Source: Nocardia seriolae NBRC 15557 | GTDB taxonomy: Bacteria; Actinomycetota; Actinomycetes; Mycobacteriales; Mycobacteriaceae | Direction of reading: 5' to 3' | DNA: 64,000 nucleotides | Assembly: GCF_007990715.1 (NCBI RefSeq) | Contig: NZ_BJWY01000013.1 | Location: 27,888-91,887, forward strand | Shown here: in pieces, positions 55,006 to 63,997 of the stretch | Position numbering within the stretch: position 1 is the stretch's first letter | Layout of the letters: the number at the start of each line of letters is the position of its first letter | The notes under the pieces: model-generated | Seen by the model: only the letters and a program-made list of their open reading frames with translations | Database searches by the model: none | What the model was told of the DNA's origin: nothing | Translations under genes and position numbers: made by a program

Positions 55006-56085
55006 TCAGTCGTAGGTGACGGTGACGTCGTCGGTGACCGGGACCGCCTGGCAGGCCAGCACGTAGCCGTCGGCGAGGTCCTCGACCTCGAGAATTTCAT
55101 TGCGGCGCATGCTCACCTCACCCGAAACCACCCGGCACACGCAGGCGCTGCACGCGCCCTCCTTGCACGAGTAGGGGGCGTCCAGTCCCTTGGCGAGCAT
55201 GGTGTCGAGCAGGGTCTGCTGCCGCGGCCAGGTGAGCTCGTGGTGCTCGCCGTCGAGCTGGACCCGCGCGAGGGCGGCATCGGTCTCGTCGGCCACCACA
55301 TCGCTTGCGGTGGTGTCGGTTTCGAACGGATTGCCCGACAGCGAGACGAACTTCTCGATGTGCACGCGCTTGCGGTCCGCGCCCAGCTCGCCCATGGCGG
55401 CCGCGACGGCGTCCATGAACGGACCGGGACCGCAGACGAAGACTTCCCGGCCCGCCCACGGACGAGCCAGCGCGGCCAGGCCGGCCACGCTCGGCAGCCC
55501 CTGGACCGACTGCAGCCAATGCAGCACCAGCAGTCGATCCGGGTGCGCGGCAGCCAGTTCCGCGAGCTCCCCGGCGAAGATAACCGAATTCTCGTGCTGA
55601 TTGGCGTAAATCAGCGTGCAGTGGCCCGAGCCCTGGGCGAGCACGGATTTCAGGATGGACAGCACCGGGGTGATGCCGCTGCTGCCGGCGAACAGCAACA
55701 GGTCGGTGTCCAGCGAATCCGGAGTGAAGATGCCGACGGGCGGCAGGACGTCCAGGGTCAGACCCGCGGCGGCGTTGTCGCACAGCCAGTTCGAGCCGTA
55801 GCCGTCGACGGTCCGCTTCACGGTGACCTTCAGCGTCCCATCCTCGTGCGGCGCGCTGGACAGTGAATAGCAGCGGCTCACCGAACCGGTCAGATCGCTG
55901 GGAATGCGCAGGGTGAGGAACTGGCCGGGGCGATAGGAGAACCGATCGGACCGGACTTCCGGGGCGAGCTCGAGCGACACCGCGTCGGCGGTCTCACGCA
56001 CCACGCGCACGACCCGCACCGATGTGATCCCGCTCACCTGCGCGGCGGCCAGGGCCTCGTCTACCTCGAAGTCTGTCACCGTCAT
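55006..56085 (-). CDS. kshB: KshB-like oxygenase reductase (FAD, NAD(P), plant-type 2Fe-2S)
   Basis: This reductase passes electrons from NADH to the Rieske oxygenase encoded upstream. The 359-residue protein has an FAD-binding barrel (RCYSLSS, 71-77), an NAD domain (SSGITPVLSIL, FVCGPGPFM) and a C-terminal plant-type ferredoxin domain with CKEGACSACVC and a last cysteine in LACQ. It matches KshB, the 3-ketosteroid 9-alpha-hydroxylase reductase, over its full length; phenylacetate-type reductases are the alternative. ATG 56085 has GTGGAAAG upstream; ATG 56103 would add six residues. Confidence 0.88.
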   Translation of the reverse strand: MTVTDFEVDEALAAAQVSGITSVRVVRVVRETADAVSLELAPEVRSDRFSYRPGQFLTLRIPSDLTGSVSRCYSLSSAPHEDGTLKVTVKRTVDGYGSNWLCDNAAAGLTLDVLPPVGIFTPDSLDTDLLLFAGSSGITPVLSILKSVLAQGSGHCTLIYANQHENSVIFAGELAELAAAHPDRLLVLHWLQSVQGLPSVAGLAALARPWAGREVFVCGPGPFMDAVAAAMGELGADRKRVHIEKFVSLSGNPFETDTTASDVVADETDAALARVQLDGEHHELTWPRQQTLLDTMLAKGLDAPYSCKEGACSACVCRVVSGEVSMRRNEILEVEDLADGYVLACQAVPVTDDVTVTYD

Positions 56086-56192
56086 GCTTTCCACCAGTTC
56101 CATTCCTGTGCTGATTTTTTCGAGCTGGTTCCCGCTGGGTAACCACCCGCTACGGGCCGGACGTCGACGATGCCGGACGGCCCTCCAGGGTT

Positions 56193-56209
56193 ACCCGGTC
56201 GCACCGGGT
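56193..56209 (-). terminator. Small hairpin inside the oxygenase operon
   Basis: ACCCGGT and its complement pair over 7 bp around a 3-nt loop, touching the stop codon of the small CxxCGxC gene. With the 123-bp gap before kshB it may attenuate or stabilise the message there. Confidence 0.45.
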
Positions 56210-56454
56210 CACAAGAGGGTGCGTCCCCGGGTGCTGACGTCGACGTCACGGGTGCTGACGCCGACCGCACCCGCGGCCACGGCCGCGTCGATGCTCGCGC
56301 GCAATGCCCGGCAGGTGTGCGATCTCAAACCGTCAGCGGCCAGCTCGGTGCAGGCCGCCGCGGCGGTCTTGTTCCACTGCACGCTGGTGTGCTGTTCGCT
56401 GTACTTCTCCACCAGCACGCACGTCCCGCAGGACCGGCACGAAACCTCGTCCAT
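56209..56454 (-). CDS. Small CxxCGxC-motif protein in oxygenase operon
   Basis: The 81-residue protein begins MDEVSCRSCGTCVLVEKYSE, with three cysteines close together, and has two more in AAACTELA and SHTC. It looks like a metal-binding (zinc or iron-sulfur) knuckle, perhaps a partner or assembly factor for the adjacent Rieske oxygenase. I know no named family. Support for the gene is strong: GAGAGG sits 7 nt before ATG 56454, just after the kshA stop, and only 11 bp separate the two genes. Confidence 0.72.
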   Translation of the reverse strand: MDEVSCRSCGTCVLVEKYSEQHTSVQWNKTAAAACTELAADGLRSHTCRALRASIDAAVAAGAVGVSTRDVDVSTRGRTLL

Positions 56455-56465
56455 CCCAATGCCTC

Positions 56466-57627
56466 TCAGGCGTGCGCAGTTCCGGAGACCACCGCGGCTT
56501 CGCGCTTGGCGATATTGTCGGCGACCTCCGCCTCCCACGCGGTGACCGCGCGGGTGGTGTCCACCTCGTACTCGAAGCGGTCGGTCATCTCGTCGGAGAC
56601 CTCGGCCGCGTCCACGTAGAACTGCTCGTACCAGCGACGCAGCTGATAGACCGGCCCGTCCTCCTCGCACAGCAGCGGATTGTTGATGCGCGACTTGCGC
56701 TTCCAGATGGCCGCGTCCTGCTCGAAGCCCTTGCCCAGGCCGCCCACGAACTTCTCGGCGATCTCGCTCGCCTGCTCCGGGGTCACACCGTCGGGCTTCT
56801 TGGCGATCGCGCCGTACATGAGCACGAACTGGTTCTCGTTGATCGGGTAGTGGCAGTTGATCAGATAGCCCTCGACGACAAGGCCGCCCGGGCTCTCGCT
56901 CTTCAGGTAATCGATCATGAAGGAGGGCCCGTAGTAGGAAGCCTCCGACTGTAGTACGTTCTTGCCGCCCAACGCCTTGGCGGTCTCGCCCATCATGTCC
57001 TCGCGCGACACCGAGGTCATGTACTGGCTGGCGGTGTAGCCCTCGAAGACGTTCTTGAAGAAGGTCGGGAAGCCGTAGTGCACGTAGAAGAAGTGCGCCA
57101 TGTCCACCACGTTGTCCACCACCTCGCGGCAGTTGGCGTCGACGACCATGGAGTTCCAGGTCCAGTCGGTCCACTCGGCGTCGAAGGCGGCCTCGATGCG
57201 CGGGATGGCCAGCTCGGCCGGGGGCTGCTTGCCCTCCGGGTCGTTCCAGACGAACAGCATCTTGTTCTCGACCATGGTCGGCCACGCCTTGGTGCGGGCC
57301 AGCGGGGGGACGCGGCGCGCATACGGGATGCCGGTGCACTTGCCCTTGCCGTTCCAGCGCCAGTCGTGGAACGGGCAGGCCAGCGAATCGCCCTTGACCG
57401 GTGCCGTCGGCCAGGTTGCCGCCCATGTGGGGGCAGTAGGCATTGAGCACATTGAGAGTGCCGTCCTCGGCCGCGAACACCACGATCTCGGTACCGAAAG
57501 CCTTGATGGCGTGCGGCTTTCCGTCCCGGAAGGAGTCGGCCAGGCCCAGGCAGTGCCAGCCGCGCGCGAATCGCGTGGACGGCTTGCCCGCGTCGATGAC
57601 CCGAACTTCACCTTCGGTGGTGGTCAT
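56466..57627 (-). pseudogene. kshA: KshA-like Rieske oxygenase, frameshifted
   Basis: KshA is the oxygenase of 3-ketosteroid 9-alpha-hydroxylase. Joined across one frame break, the product is 386 residues, the normal KshA length. The Rieske cluster ligands are split by the break: CPH (Cys65, His67) in the first frame and CPFH (Cys84, His87) in the second. The iron site DMAHFFYVH is intact farther on. At 57396-57402 the plus strand reads GACCGGT, where GACGGT would restore NLADGT followed by VKGDSLACPFHDW. So one extra base is present; the rest is under clear coding constraint. It may be a sequencing error or a fresh mutation. AGAGGA precedes ATG 57627. Confidence 0.87.
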
Positions 57628-57709
57628 GTGAGTTCCTCTCCTCTTTTGCTTCGATGGTTCCGGCCGATGTGACGGCGACGACAGCGCAGTCTCACTGGCC
57701 GGGCGCGTG

Positions 57710-58213
57710 CTACTGGTCTGCGAGACGGTTGAACGCCGCGCGGTAGAACAGCAGCGGCCGCGCCTCGGAATGCTCGTTCAAGCTGGTCACGCGGCCCACG
57801 ACAATCGTGTGGTCGCCGCCGTCGACCTCGTCGTGCAGCTCGCAGTCGATGGAGGCCATGGCCCCGGCGAGCAGCGGTGAACCGTTCGCGGACTCGGCCC
57901 ACTCGACCCCGGCGAACTTGTCGGCCCCGGGCCGACCGAGCTGACGGCAGATCTCGGCCTGATCGTCGGCCAGGATGTTCACGCAGAACCGGCCCGCCGC
58001 ACGGATTCTCGGCCAGGTGCTCGAGGTCCGCGCCGGGAAGAAACTCACCAGCGGTGGTTCGATGGACAGCGATGCGAACGACTGACATGCGAAGCCGACG
58101 GGCTCGCCCTCGTCAAGGGCGGTGATCACGGTGATGCCCGAGCAGAAGCGCCCGAGAACGTTCTTGAAAGCCGTCGCGTCGATGGCCGGAGCCTGGTCCA
58201 GGACCGGGTCCAC
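57710..58213 (-). CDS. Flavin reductase, HsaB-like
   Basis: The 167-residue protein supplies reduced flavin to a two-component monooxygenase. It has the flavin reductase pattern VLGRFCSGITVITAL, GFACQSFASLSIEPPLVSFFP, GRFCVNIL and GGDHTIVVGRV, closely matching HsaB of steroid degradation. The matching HsaA monooxygenase is not in the window. Start is GTG 58213 with a near-perfect AAGGAGG upstream. It is the first gene of the six-gene operon and shares a promoter region with the IclR gene. Confidence 0.87.
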   Translation of the reverse strand: MDPVLDQAPAIDATAFKNVLGRFCSGITVITALDEGEPVGFACQSFASLSIEPPLVSFFPARTSSTWPRIRAAGRFCVNILADDQAEICRQLGRPGADKFAGVEWAESANGSPLLAGAMASIDCELHDEVDGGDHTIVVGRVTSLNEHSEARPLLFYRAAFNRLADQ

Positions 58214-58224
58214 GGGCCCTCCTT

Positions 58225-58239
58225 ATTTCGATCCGAAAT
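58225..58239. promoter_or_regulatory. Palindrome, candidate IclR operator
   Basis: ATTTCGATCCGAAAT is a perfect 6-3-6 palindrome placed 12 bp before the flavin reductase start, partly upstream of its ribosome site. IclR-type regulators bind such short palindromes near the promoters they control, and one is encoded divergently. Confidence 0.6.
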
Positions 58240-58446
58240 ATAGCTAGAAGTCATGACAGCAGGTCGCGAGCGGATCGCGTCAACTCCGTGGTTCGGTGAT
58301 CGGGACACGTATGCGTAGCTTTTACGTAGTTCTCCCGATTCCGCAGGTTGTAGCGCAGGGCACTGTGATGGGTAGCACAAGCTCCGATCCAGGTACATGC
58401 CTAATCGGAATAGTCCTAGACTGGATATGAACCAACGGAGGTACAT

Positions 58447-59280
58447 ATGTCCGTCACCATGCTGCCCCCGGCGGAGACTCGACACCCCCTGAACCCCATG
58501 CGCGCCAAGGAATCCCACGCCAGCGCCGAAGTCCCGGTCTCGATGATCGAGCGGATGACCTTGATCCTGGACGCATTCGACGCTTCCACCCCCACCCTCA
58601 CGCTGCTCGGACTGGTCGAGCGCACCGGGCTGCCACGGTCCACCGTGCACCGGATCCTGGATCAGATGATCAAGCTGCGCTGGCTGGCCCACACCTCGGG
58701 CGGCTATCGGCTCGGCATGCGCGCCCTGGAACTCGGCGGACTCACCGCCGACCACAACGAGATTCGCGATGCCGTCTCTCCGCTGCTGCACGAGCTGAGC
58801 CAGCGCACCGGCATGGTCGGGCACCTGGCCGTGCTCGACGGACGCGACGTGGTGTACCTGGACAAGGCCGGTGGCCGCTTCGCCGCCAGCCTGCCCACCC
58901 GGCTGGGCGGCCGGATGCCCGCGCACGCAACGGCTCTGGGCAAGGCCATGCTCGCCTGCCTGGAACCGAATATCGCCGAGGCCGCGCTGCGGACCCGGCT
59001 GCCGCGGCTGACCCCGCGCACCATCTGCGAGCCCGAAGCGCTCACCCGCGAGCTGCAGCAGATCCGGCTGCGCCAGGGCGTGGCCATCGATCGCGAGGAG
59101 GCCGTGGTCGGGATCGCCTGTGTCGCAGCGCCGTTGCGCGGCCGGGGCACCGCTCCCGCCGCGCTCTCACTGTCCGGTCGCGCCGACGGCATGAGCTACG
59201 ACCGGCTGGCCCGCGTCGTACTCGAGGTGGCGCACGAGGCCGGTCGCACCCTGTTCCCGCGTCGCGCGCACTGGCGTTGA
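58447..59280 (+). CDS. IclR-family transcriptional regulator
   Basis: The 277-residue protein has an N-terminal winged helix (LTLLGLVERTGLPRSTVHRILDQM, about 50-75) and a C-terminal effector domain with HATALGKAMLA, DREEAVVGIACVAAPL typical of IclR. An unstructured N-terminus of about 30 residues precedes it. GGAGG lies 8 nt before the ATG. It is divergent from the flavin reductase/KshA operon, which it likely controls in response to a pathway intermediate. The 233-bp gap between them contains one clear palindrome. Confidence 0.9.
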   Translation: MSVTMLPPAETRHPLNPMRAKESHASAEVPVSMIERMTLILDAFDASTPTLTLLGLVERTGLPRSTVHRILDQMIKLRWLAHTSGGYRLGMRALELGGLTADHNEIRDAVSPLLHELSQRTGMVGHLAVLDGRDVVYLDKAGGRFAASLPTRLGGRMPAHATALGKAMLACLEPNIAEAALRTRLPRLTPRTICEPEALTRELQQIRLRQGVAIDREEAVVGIACVAAPLRGRGTAPAALSLSGRADGMSYDRLARVVLEVAHEAGRTLFPRRAHWR

Positions 59281-59293
59281 GCGGAGTACGGAC

Positions 59294-59956
59294 ATGCGGG
59301 GGCGATACAGTTCGATGATGACCGAGGGCGTGGACGCCGAGGCGGCGCAGGCGATTCCGGAGCTGCCCACGACGGCGTGGGCGGTTCTCGGCATGCTCTC
59401 GCACGCCGAGGAGCTCTCCGGATACGACCTGAAGAAATGGGCGGACTGGAGTCTGCAGTTCTTCTATTGGAGTCCGTCGTTCAGCCAGATCTACGCCGAA
59501 CTCAAGCGGTTGGAAAAGCATGGCTACGCGACCTCGCGAACCGTGGTCTCCGAGGACGGCATGCGCGGCAAACGCATGTACGCCATTACCGAGAGCGGGC
59601 GGGAGGCGGCCTCGCACTGGGTCAATCACTCCCCCGTCGAGGCCCCGGTGCTCAAACACAGTGTGATGCTGCGGGCCTGGCTCGGGCATCTGGCCGAACC
59701 CGAGCGCATGCGCGAAATCCTCACCCAGCACATCGAATACACCGAGACCATGCGCCGGCGCGCACTCGCCGACGCCGAGGGTGCGGACGTGAATCCGGAT
59801 TGGGCCTATCCGAGCGCGGTATTACGCTGGTGCGTAAAGCATTACGAGGCCGAAAAGGAATTCGCCGAGGACCTGCTGGCGGATATGGACAAATTGGCGA
59901 GACAGCGTAGCCGCCGCCGGACTGTGAAGAAGCAGAATTCCGGCGATTCCCACTGA
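59294..59956 (+). CDS. PadR-family transcriptional regulator
   Basis: The 220-residue protein has a PadR winged helix (AVLGMLSHAEELSGYDLKKW, YAELKRLEKHGYATSR) and a C-terminal helical dimerisation domain (PVLKHSVMLRAWLGH). The layout matches the PadR subfamily 2 or VirR-like group. ATG 59294 is chosen since GGAG sits 7 nt upstream; MM at 59315 is an alternative. It is followed 81 bp on by an MFS pump in the same direction, a common pairing in which PadR represses the pump until the drug or phenolic ligand binds. Confidence 0.87.
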   Translation: MRGRYSSMMTEGVDAEAAQAIPELPTTAWAVLGMLSHAEELSGYDLKKWADWSLQFFYWSPSFSQIYAELKRLEKHGYATSRTVVSEDGMRGKRMYAITESGREAASHWVNHSPVEAPVLKHSVMLRAWLGHLAEPERMREILTQHIEYTETMRRRALADAEGADVNPDWAYPSAVLRWCVKHYEAEKEFAEDLLADMDKLARQRSRRRTVKKQNSGDSH

Positions 59957-60037
59957 ACGGACTTGGTGATAGTCGACGGTTGGCGGTCGTGACACGGTTC
60001 ACAACATCGTGTTACTACCCACCCTGGAGGACGCACT

Positions 60038-61846
60038 ATGTCCACCTCTGTCGACACCGCGGTGCCTCCCAGCCCCGCGCCTGACGAAAGCGGCCGCCTC
60101 GACGGCGCGTCGAATCTGCGGATCTGGTCGGTCCTCGCCGTCATCGTGCTGTTCACCGAGGTCTCCCCGATGCAGTACGTCATGGTCGCGTCGGCACTGC
60201 GGCAGATCGCGCCCACCTTCCCCGAGCAGGGCGCGAACATCAACTGGGCCATCATCGTTTTCGGCATCTTCGGTGCCGCCGTGTCCCCGCTGATCGGCAA
60301 GCTGTCCGACATCTGGGGCAAGAAGAAGATGTTCCTGGTCTGCGGCGTGCTGTTCCTGATCGGCACGGCCATGTGCGCGGTCACCAGCAACTGGGCGGTG
60401 TTCCTCGTGGGCCGCGCGCTGGAGGCCACGGCCATCGCGACCACCGTGGTGTCCTACGGTCTGATCCGAGACCTGATGCCGCGCCGCATGGTTCCCATCG
60501 GCCTGGGCATCGCCTCCACGGGTCTGGGCGTCTCCGCCCTAGCCGGGCCGCTGATCGGCGGGTACATCACCGATCACTACAGCTGGCGCGGACTGTTCTG
60601 GTTCCTGTTCATCTTCACCATCATCATGATTCCGCTGCTGATCATCGTGGTGCCGGAGTCCAAGCTGCGCACCCCGCAGCGGCTCGACATCATCGGCGCG
60701 GTGCTGCTCGGCGCGGGCGCGACACTGACCCTGCTGTACCTGGACAAGGGGCAGGACTGGGGCTGGACCAAGCCGTCCACGCTGGCCTGGCTGATCGGCG
60801 GGCTGGTGCTGCTGGCGCTGTTCCCGATCGTGGAAAAGCGTGCGAAGCAACCGATCATGGATATGAAGCTGCTGTTCAATCCGCGGGTGAGCGTGGTGCT
60901 GTTCATCGGTCTGCTGGCCTCGTTCATCATCGGGTACCAGTCGTATGCGACCGGGTACATGACGCAGTCGCCGCCGTCGGGACAGGTGGTTCAGACGGTC
61001 GAGGCCGCCACCTGGGATCAGGTGAAGGCCGGTGCGCTGGCACAGGCGCAGGCCATGGCGTTGACCCAGGCGCGCGCCCAGGGTCTCGCACAAGCCGAGG
61101 CTCAGGCCAAGGCCGCCATGCCGCCGGGCGTGGAACTGCCGACCGCGTTGGTCCAGCAGCTCACCGACCAGGTGAACGCGCAGGTGACACCGGAGCTGGT
61201 GAATGCGCAGGTGCCGCCGGAGGCCGTGTACTCTAAGCTGCCGCCGGACATGGTCAAGGTGGAGCTGGAACCGGGCTACACCTACGGTGACAACTTCACG
61301 CTGCTGAAGTTCGCCACGCACGTGACGCTGGCACAGTCGTTGATCGCCATGCTGTTCGGGTTCCTGGGCGGTCTGTGGATCCGGCGCTCGGGTGCGCGGT
61401 GGCCGCTGATCTCGGCGCTGGTCATCTTCGTGGGCAGCGGTCTGGCCTACGCGGCGCTCTCGCACGGGTGGCAGACGCAGGCGCTGATCAGCGCGGTGTA
61501 CGGTATCGCGTTCGCGCTGTACTACGCCTCGACGCCGAACCTGATCGTGGAAGGCGTTCCGGCACAACAGCAGGGCATCAGCGCAGGCATGCTGGGCGTC
61601 ATGCAGGCCATGGGCGCGGGCATCGGGCTCGCGGTGGCCACGGCGTTCCTGAATGCCAATCCGGTCCAGGCGGTGGTGTCGGTGGCGGGTGCGCCGCCGG
61701 TCACCAAGGACATTCCGCTGCTGTACGCCGACAAGGGGTATGAGATCAGCTTCTACTTCGTGGCGGCCTCGGCGGCGGTGGCGCTGATCGGTGCGCTGAT
61801 CATGAAGCACGGACGGACGCCCGCCACGGGCGGTGCGGCGCACTGA
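60038..61846 (+). CDS. MFS transporter with Gln/Ala-rich extracytoplasmic insert
   Basis: The 602-residue transporter belongs to the DHA2-like MFS group, with motif A (GKLSDIWGKKKMFL), motif C-like GVSALAGPLIGGYI and about 14 helices. Between two late helices (about residues 316-418) sits an insert of some 100 residues rich in Gln and Ala (for example QAQAMALTQARAQ), predicted to form a coiled coil, ending in two short repeats of the LVNAQV/VNAQVTPE kind. Such an insert is unusual for an MFS pump and probably faces outside, where it might bind a cell-envelope partner. PadR, just upstream, is the likely regulator. Confidence 0.88.
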   Translation: MSTSVDTAVPPSPAPDESGRLDGASNLRIWSVLAVIVLFTEVSPMQYVMVASALRQIAPTFPEQGANINWAIIVFGIFGAAVSPLIGKLSDIWGKKKMFLVCGVLFLIGTAMCAVTSNWAVFLVGRALEATAIATTVVSYGLIRDLMPRRMVPIGLGIASTGLGVSALAGPLIGGYITDHYSWRGLFWFLFIFTIIMIPLLIIVVPESKLRTPQRLDIIGAVLLGAGATLTLLYLDKGQDWGWTKPSTLAWLIGGLVLLALFPIVEKRAKQPIMDMKLLFNPRVSVVLFIGLLASFIIGYQSYATGYMTQSPPSGQVVQTVEAATWDQVKAGALAQAQAMALTQARAQGLAQAEAQAKAAMPPGVELPTALVQQLTDQVNAQVTPELVNAQVPPEAVYSKLPPDMVKVELEPGYTYGDNFTLLKFATHVTLAQSLIAMLFGFLGGLWIRRSGARWPLISALVIFVGSGLAYAALSHGWQTQALISAVYGIAFALYYASTPNLIVEGVPAQQQGISAGMLGVMQAMGAGIGLAVATAFLNANPVQAVVSVAGAPPVTKDIPLLYADKGYEISFYFVAASAAVALIGALIMKHGRTPATGGAAH

Positions 61847-61876
61847 TCGTGCCGGCGTACTGATATTTCGATGACC

Positions 61877-61908
61877 AACGGCCCGGAGGCGGATGTCTCC
61901 GGGCCGTT
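61877..61908 (+). terminator. Hairpin terminator behind MFS gene
   Basis: A 12-bp perfect stem (AACGGCCCGGAG, 61877-61888, with 61897-61908) with an 8-nt loop lies 30 bp after the MFS stop. It is the strongest stem in this part of the window, with only TTGT following. Confidence 0.8.
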
Positions 61909-62032
61909 GTCGCGCGGCCGTTCTGTGCGCTTCACTGACCGCTGAGCGGGATCTCACCTCGTTGTTCCGCACTCGGCATATTTCTATTGGAAATAGGCCG
62001 CCAACCTGTGCGGCCGGAGGAGGTGGTCGACG

Positions 62033-63259
62033 ATGACCGGCGAACTCGACACCATCGCGACGGCGGTGGCCGCCATTGCCGACGGCGGCATGGTGCTCGT
62101 CGTGGACGACGAGGATCGCGAGAACGAGGGCGATCTGATTCTGGCCGCGGAGAAGGCGACCGCGGCGAACATCGCGTTTCTCGTGCGATATACCAGCGGG
62201 GTCATCTGCGTGCCCATGACGGGCGAGGATTGCGATCGGCTGCAACTGCCGCCGATGGCGGCGGTCAACCAGGATCCCAAGGGGACCGCCTACACCGTGT
62301 CGGTGGACGCGGTTTCCGGTGTCAGTACCGGTATTTCGGCCGCGGATCGGGCGCAGACCATGCGGGTGCTGGCCGATCCGCGGACCACCGCCGATCAGCT
62401 GTCGCGGCCGGGGCACGTGTTTCCGCTGCGCGCGAATCCGCGTGGGGTGCTGGGGCGGCCGGGGCATACCGAGGCGGCGGTGGATCTCATGCGGCTCGCC
62501 GGGCTGCGGCCGGCGGGGGTCATCGCCGAGGTGGTCAACGATGACGGGACCATGGCGCGACTGCCGGAGCTGCTGGTGATGGCGCGGGAGTGGGGCGTTC
62601 CCATCGTGTCCATCGCGGATCTGATCGAGCATCGGAAGCGGTTGGAGCACGGGATCTCTCGCATTGTCGAGACGCGGCTGCCCACTCGGTTCGGGGATTT
62701 CCGGGTCTACGGTTACGCCGACGAGAACTCCGGTGCGGAGCATCTGGCGCTGGTCTTCGGCGATCCGGCCGGTGAGAACGTCTTGGCCCGAGTGCATTCC
62801 GAGTGCCTCACCGGCGATGCCTTCGGCTCGCTGCGCTGCGACTGCGGGGAACAGCTCGACGCGGCGCTCGCTGCCGTCGCCTCGGCGGGGCGGGGTGTCG
62901 TGGTCTATCTGCGCGGGCAGGAGGGGCGCGGCATCGGGCTGCTCAACAAGCTGCGCGCCTACGAACTCCAGGACGATGGGGCCGATACGGTCGACGCCAA
63001 TGTCCGGCTGGGCCTGCCCATCGATGCCCGCGACTACGGGGCCGCGGCCCGCATTCTCAGCGATCTGGGCGTGAATTCCGTTCACCTGCTGAGCAACAAC
63101 CCCGACAAGCAATCGGGGCTGGAGGCGAACGGAATCGCCGTGCACAGCCGGATCCCGTTGCAGACCCAGCCCACCGAGCACAATGTGCACTACCTCGGCA
63201 CCAAGCGCGACCGCATGAGTCATCAGCTGCCGCATTTCGAGGCCGTCGGCTACCGCTGA
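62033..63259 (+). CDS. ribBA: Bifunctional DHBP synthase / GTP cyclohydrolase II
   Basis: RibBA makes both early riboflavin precursors: 3,4-dihydroxy-2-butanone 4-phosphate from ribulose 5-phosphate, and the pyrimidine intermediate from GTP. The 408-residue protein has the DHBP synthase acidic site [12 protein letters not shown] near the start (about 24-35) and [10 protein letters not shown]. The C-terminal half (from about 205) has the zinc cysteines in [10 protein letters not shown] and RCDCGEQL, and [18 protein letters not shown] lies 10 nt before the ATG. No other rib gene or FMN riboswitch is nearby, so it is a stand-alone, perhaps second, copy. Confidence 0.95.
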   Translation: MTGELDTIATAVAAIADGGMVLVVDDEDRENEGDLILAAEKATAANIAFLVRYTSGVICVPMTGEDCDRLQLPPMAAVNQDPKGTAYTVSVDAVSGVSTGISAADRAQTMRVLADPRTTADQLSRPGHVFPLRANPRGVLGRPGHTEAAVDLMRLAGLRPAGVIAEVVNDDGTMARLPELLVMAREWGVPIVSIADLIEHRKRLEHGISRIVETRLPTRFGDFRVYGYADENSGAEHLALVFGDPAGENVLARVHSECLTGDAFGSLRCDCGEQLDAALAAVASAGRGVVVYLRGQEGRGIGLLNKLRAYELQDDGADTVDANVRLGLPIDARDYGAAARILSDLGVNSVHLLSNNPDKQSGLEANGIAVHSRIPLQTQPTEHNVHYLGTKRDRMSHQLPHFEAVGYR

Positions 63260-63283
63260 GGGTCCGGCTGCCATGCTGGCGGC

Positions 63284-63997
63284 ATGAGGATCGCGGCCGC
63301 CCAGCTCACCTGTGTTCCCGGCGATATCGCCGCCAATGTCAAGCAGGCGGTCGAGCTGGCGCGGCAGGCGCGGGCGGAGGGCGCGGAACTGGTGGTGTTC
63401 CCGGAGCTGACGCTCACGGGGTACGAGCTGGAGACCGTGGCCGGGGATCCGGGGCTGCTGGTCGCGGCCGATGACGCTCGGCTGGAACCGCTTCGGGACG
63501 CCGGGATCGCCACGGTGATCAACGGCGCCGCGCCCGGTGCGCGCGGGCCCGCCATCGCCACCTACGTCTATGCGGGTGCGGGCGAGCTGATCTGCACCTA
63601 TGTCAAACAGCATCTGTTCGAGCAGGAGAGCGCCGTATTCGCCGCGGGGGATCGGGACGGGCGATTCTCGCTGGGCGGGCTTCGATTCTCGCTCGCCACC
63701 TGCTTCGACAATCACTTTCCGGATCTCATCGGGCGGGCCGCCGCCGATGGGTGCGATGTGCACCTGGCCAGTTCGCTGTATGGGACCGGAGGCGGGGTGC
63801 GGGAGCGGGCGACGATCTATCCGGGGATCGCGCGCGACACGAAAATGTTTGTGGTGCTGGCGAATCACGTCGGCCGGGCGGGGACCTGGGTCGGGTGCGG
63901 CGGATCAGCTGTGTGGCGGCCCGGCGGCGACCTGCTGGTCGAGGGCGATTCGCACTCGACCGGCGTGGTCACCGCGCTCGTCGGGCAGGCCGGTTAG
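63284..63997 (+). CDS. Nitrilase-superfamily carbon-nitrogen hydrolase
   Basis: The 237-residue protein has the complete nitrilase-superfamily triad: Glu41 in FPELTLTGYE, Lys108 in YVKQHLFEQE and Cys140 in LATCFDNHFPD. It hydrolyses an amide or nitrile bond; the substrate is unknown, and the chain is slightly shorter than usual (about 260-280). It starts 24 bp after ribBA and may be co-transcribed with it. The gene is complete, ending 3 bp before the window edge. Confidence 0.87.
   Translation: MRIAAAQLTCVPGDIAANVKQAVELARQARAEGAELVVFPELTLTGYELETVAGDPGLLVAADDARLEPLRDAGIATVINGAAPGARGPAIATYVYAGAGELICTYVKQHLFEQESAVFAAGDRDGRFSLGGLRFSLATCFDNHFPDLIGRAAADGCDVHLASSLYGTGGGVRERATIYPGIARDTKMFVVLANHVGRAGTWVGCGGSAVWRPGGDLLVEGDSHSTGVVTALVGQAG

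Noticed and set aside
61909..62032. FMN riboswitch before ribBA
   Set aside because: The 124-bp leader lacks the conserved RFN-element blocks; only a short TATTTC/GAAATA inverted repeat is present.
60539..63868. Very long minus-strand open frame antisense to MFS, ribBA and nitrilase genes
   Set aside because: Its product is an Arg/His/Gln-rich composition typical of the antisense of GC-rich genes; the plus-strand proteins are clear families with intact motifs.
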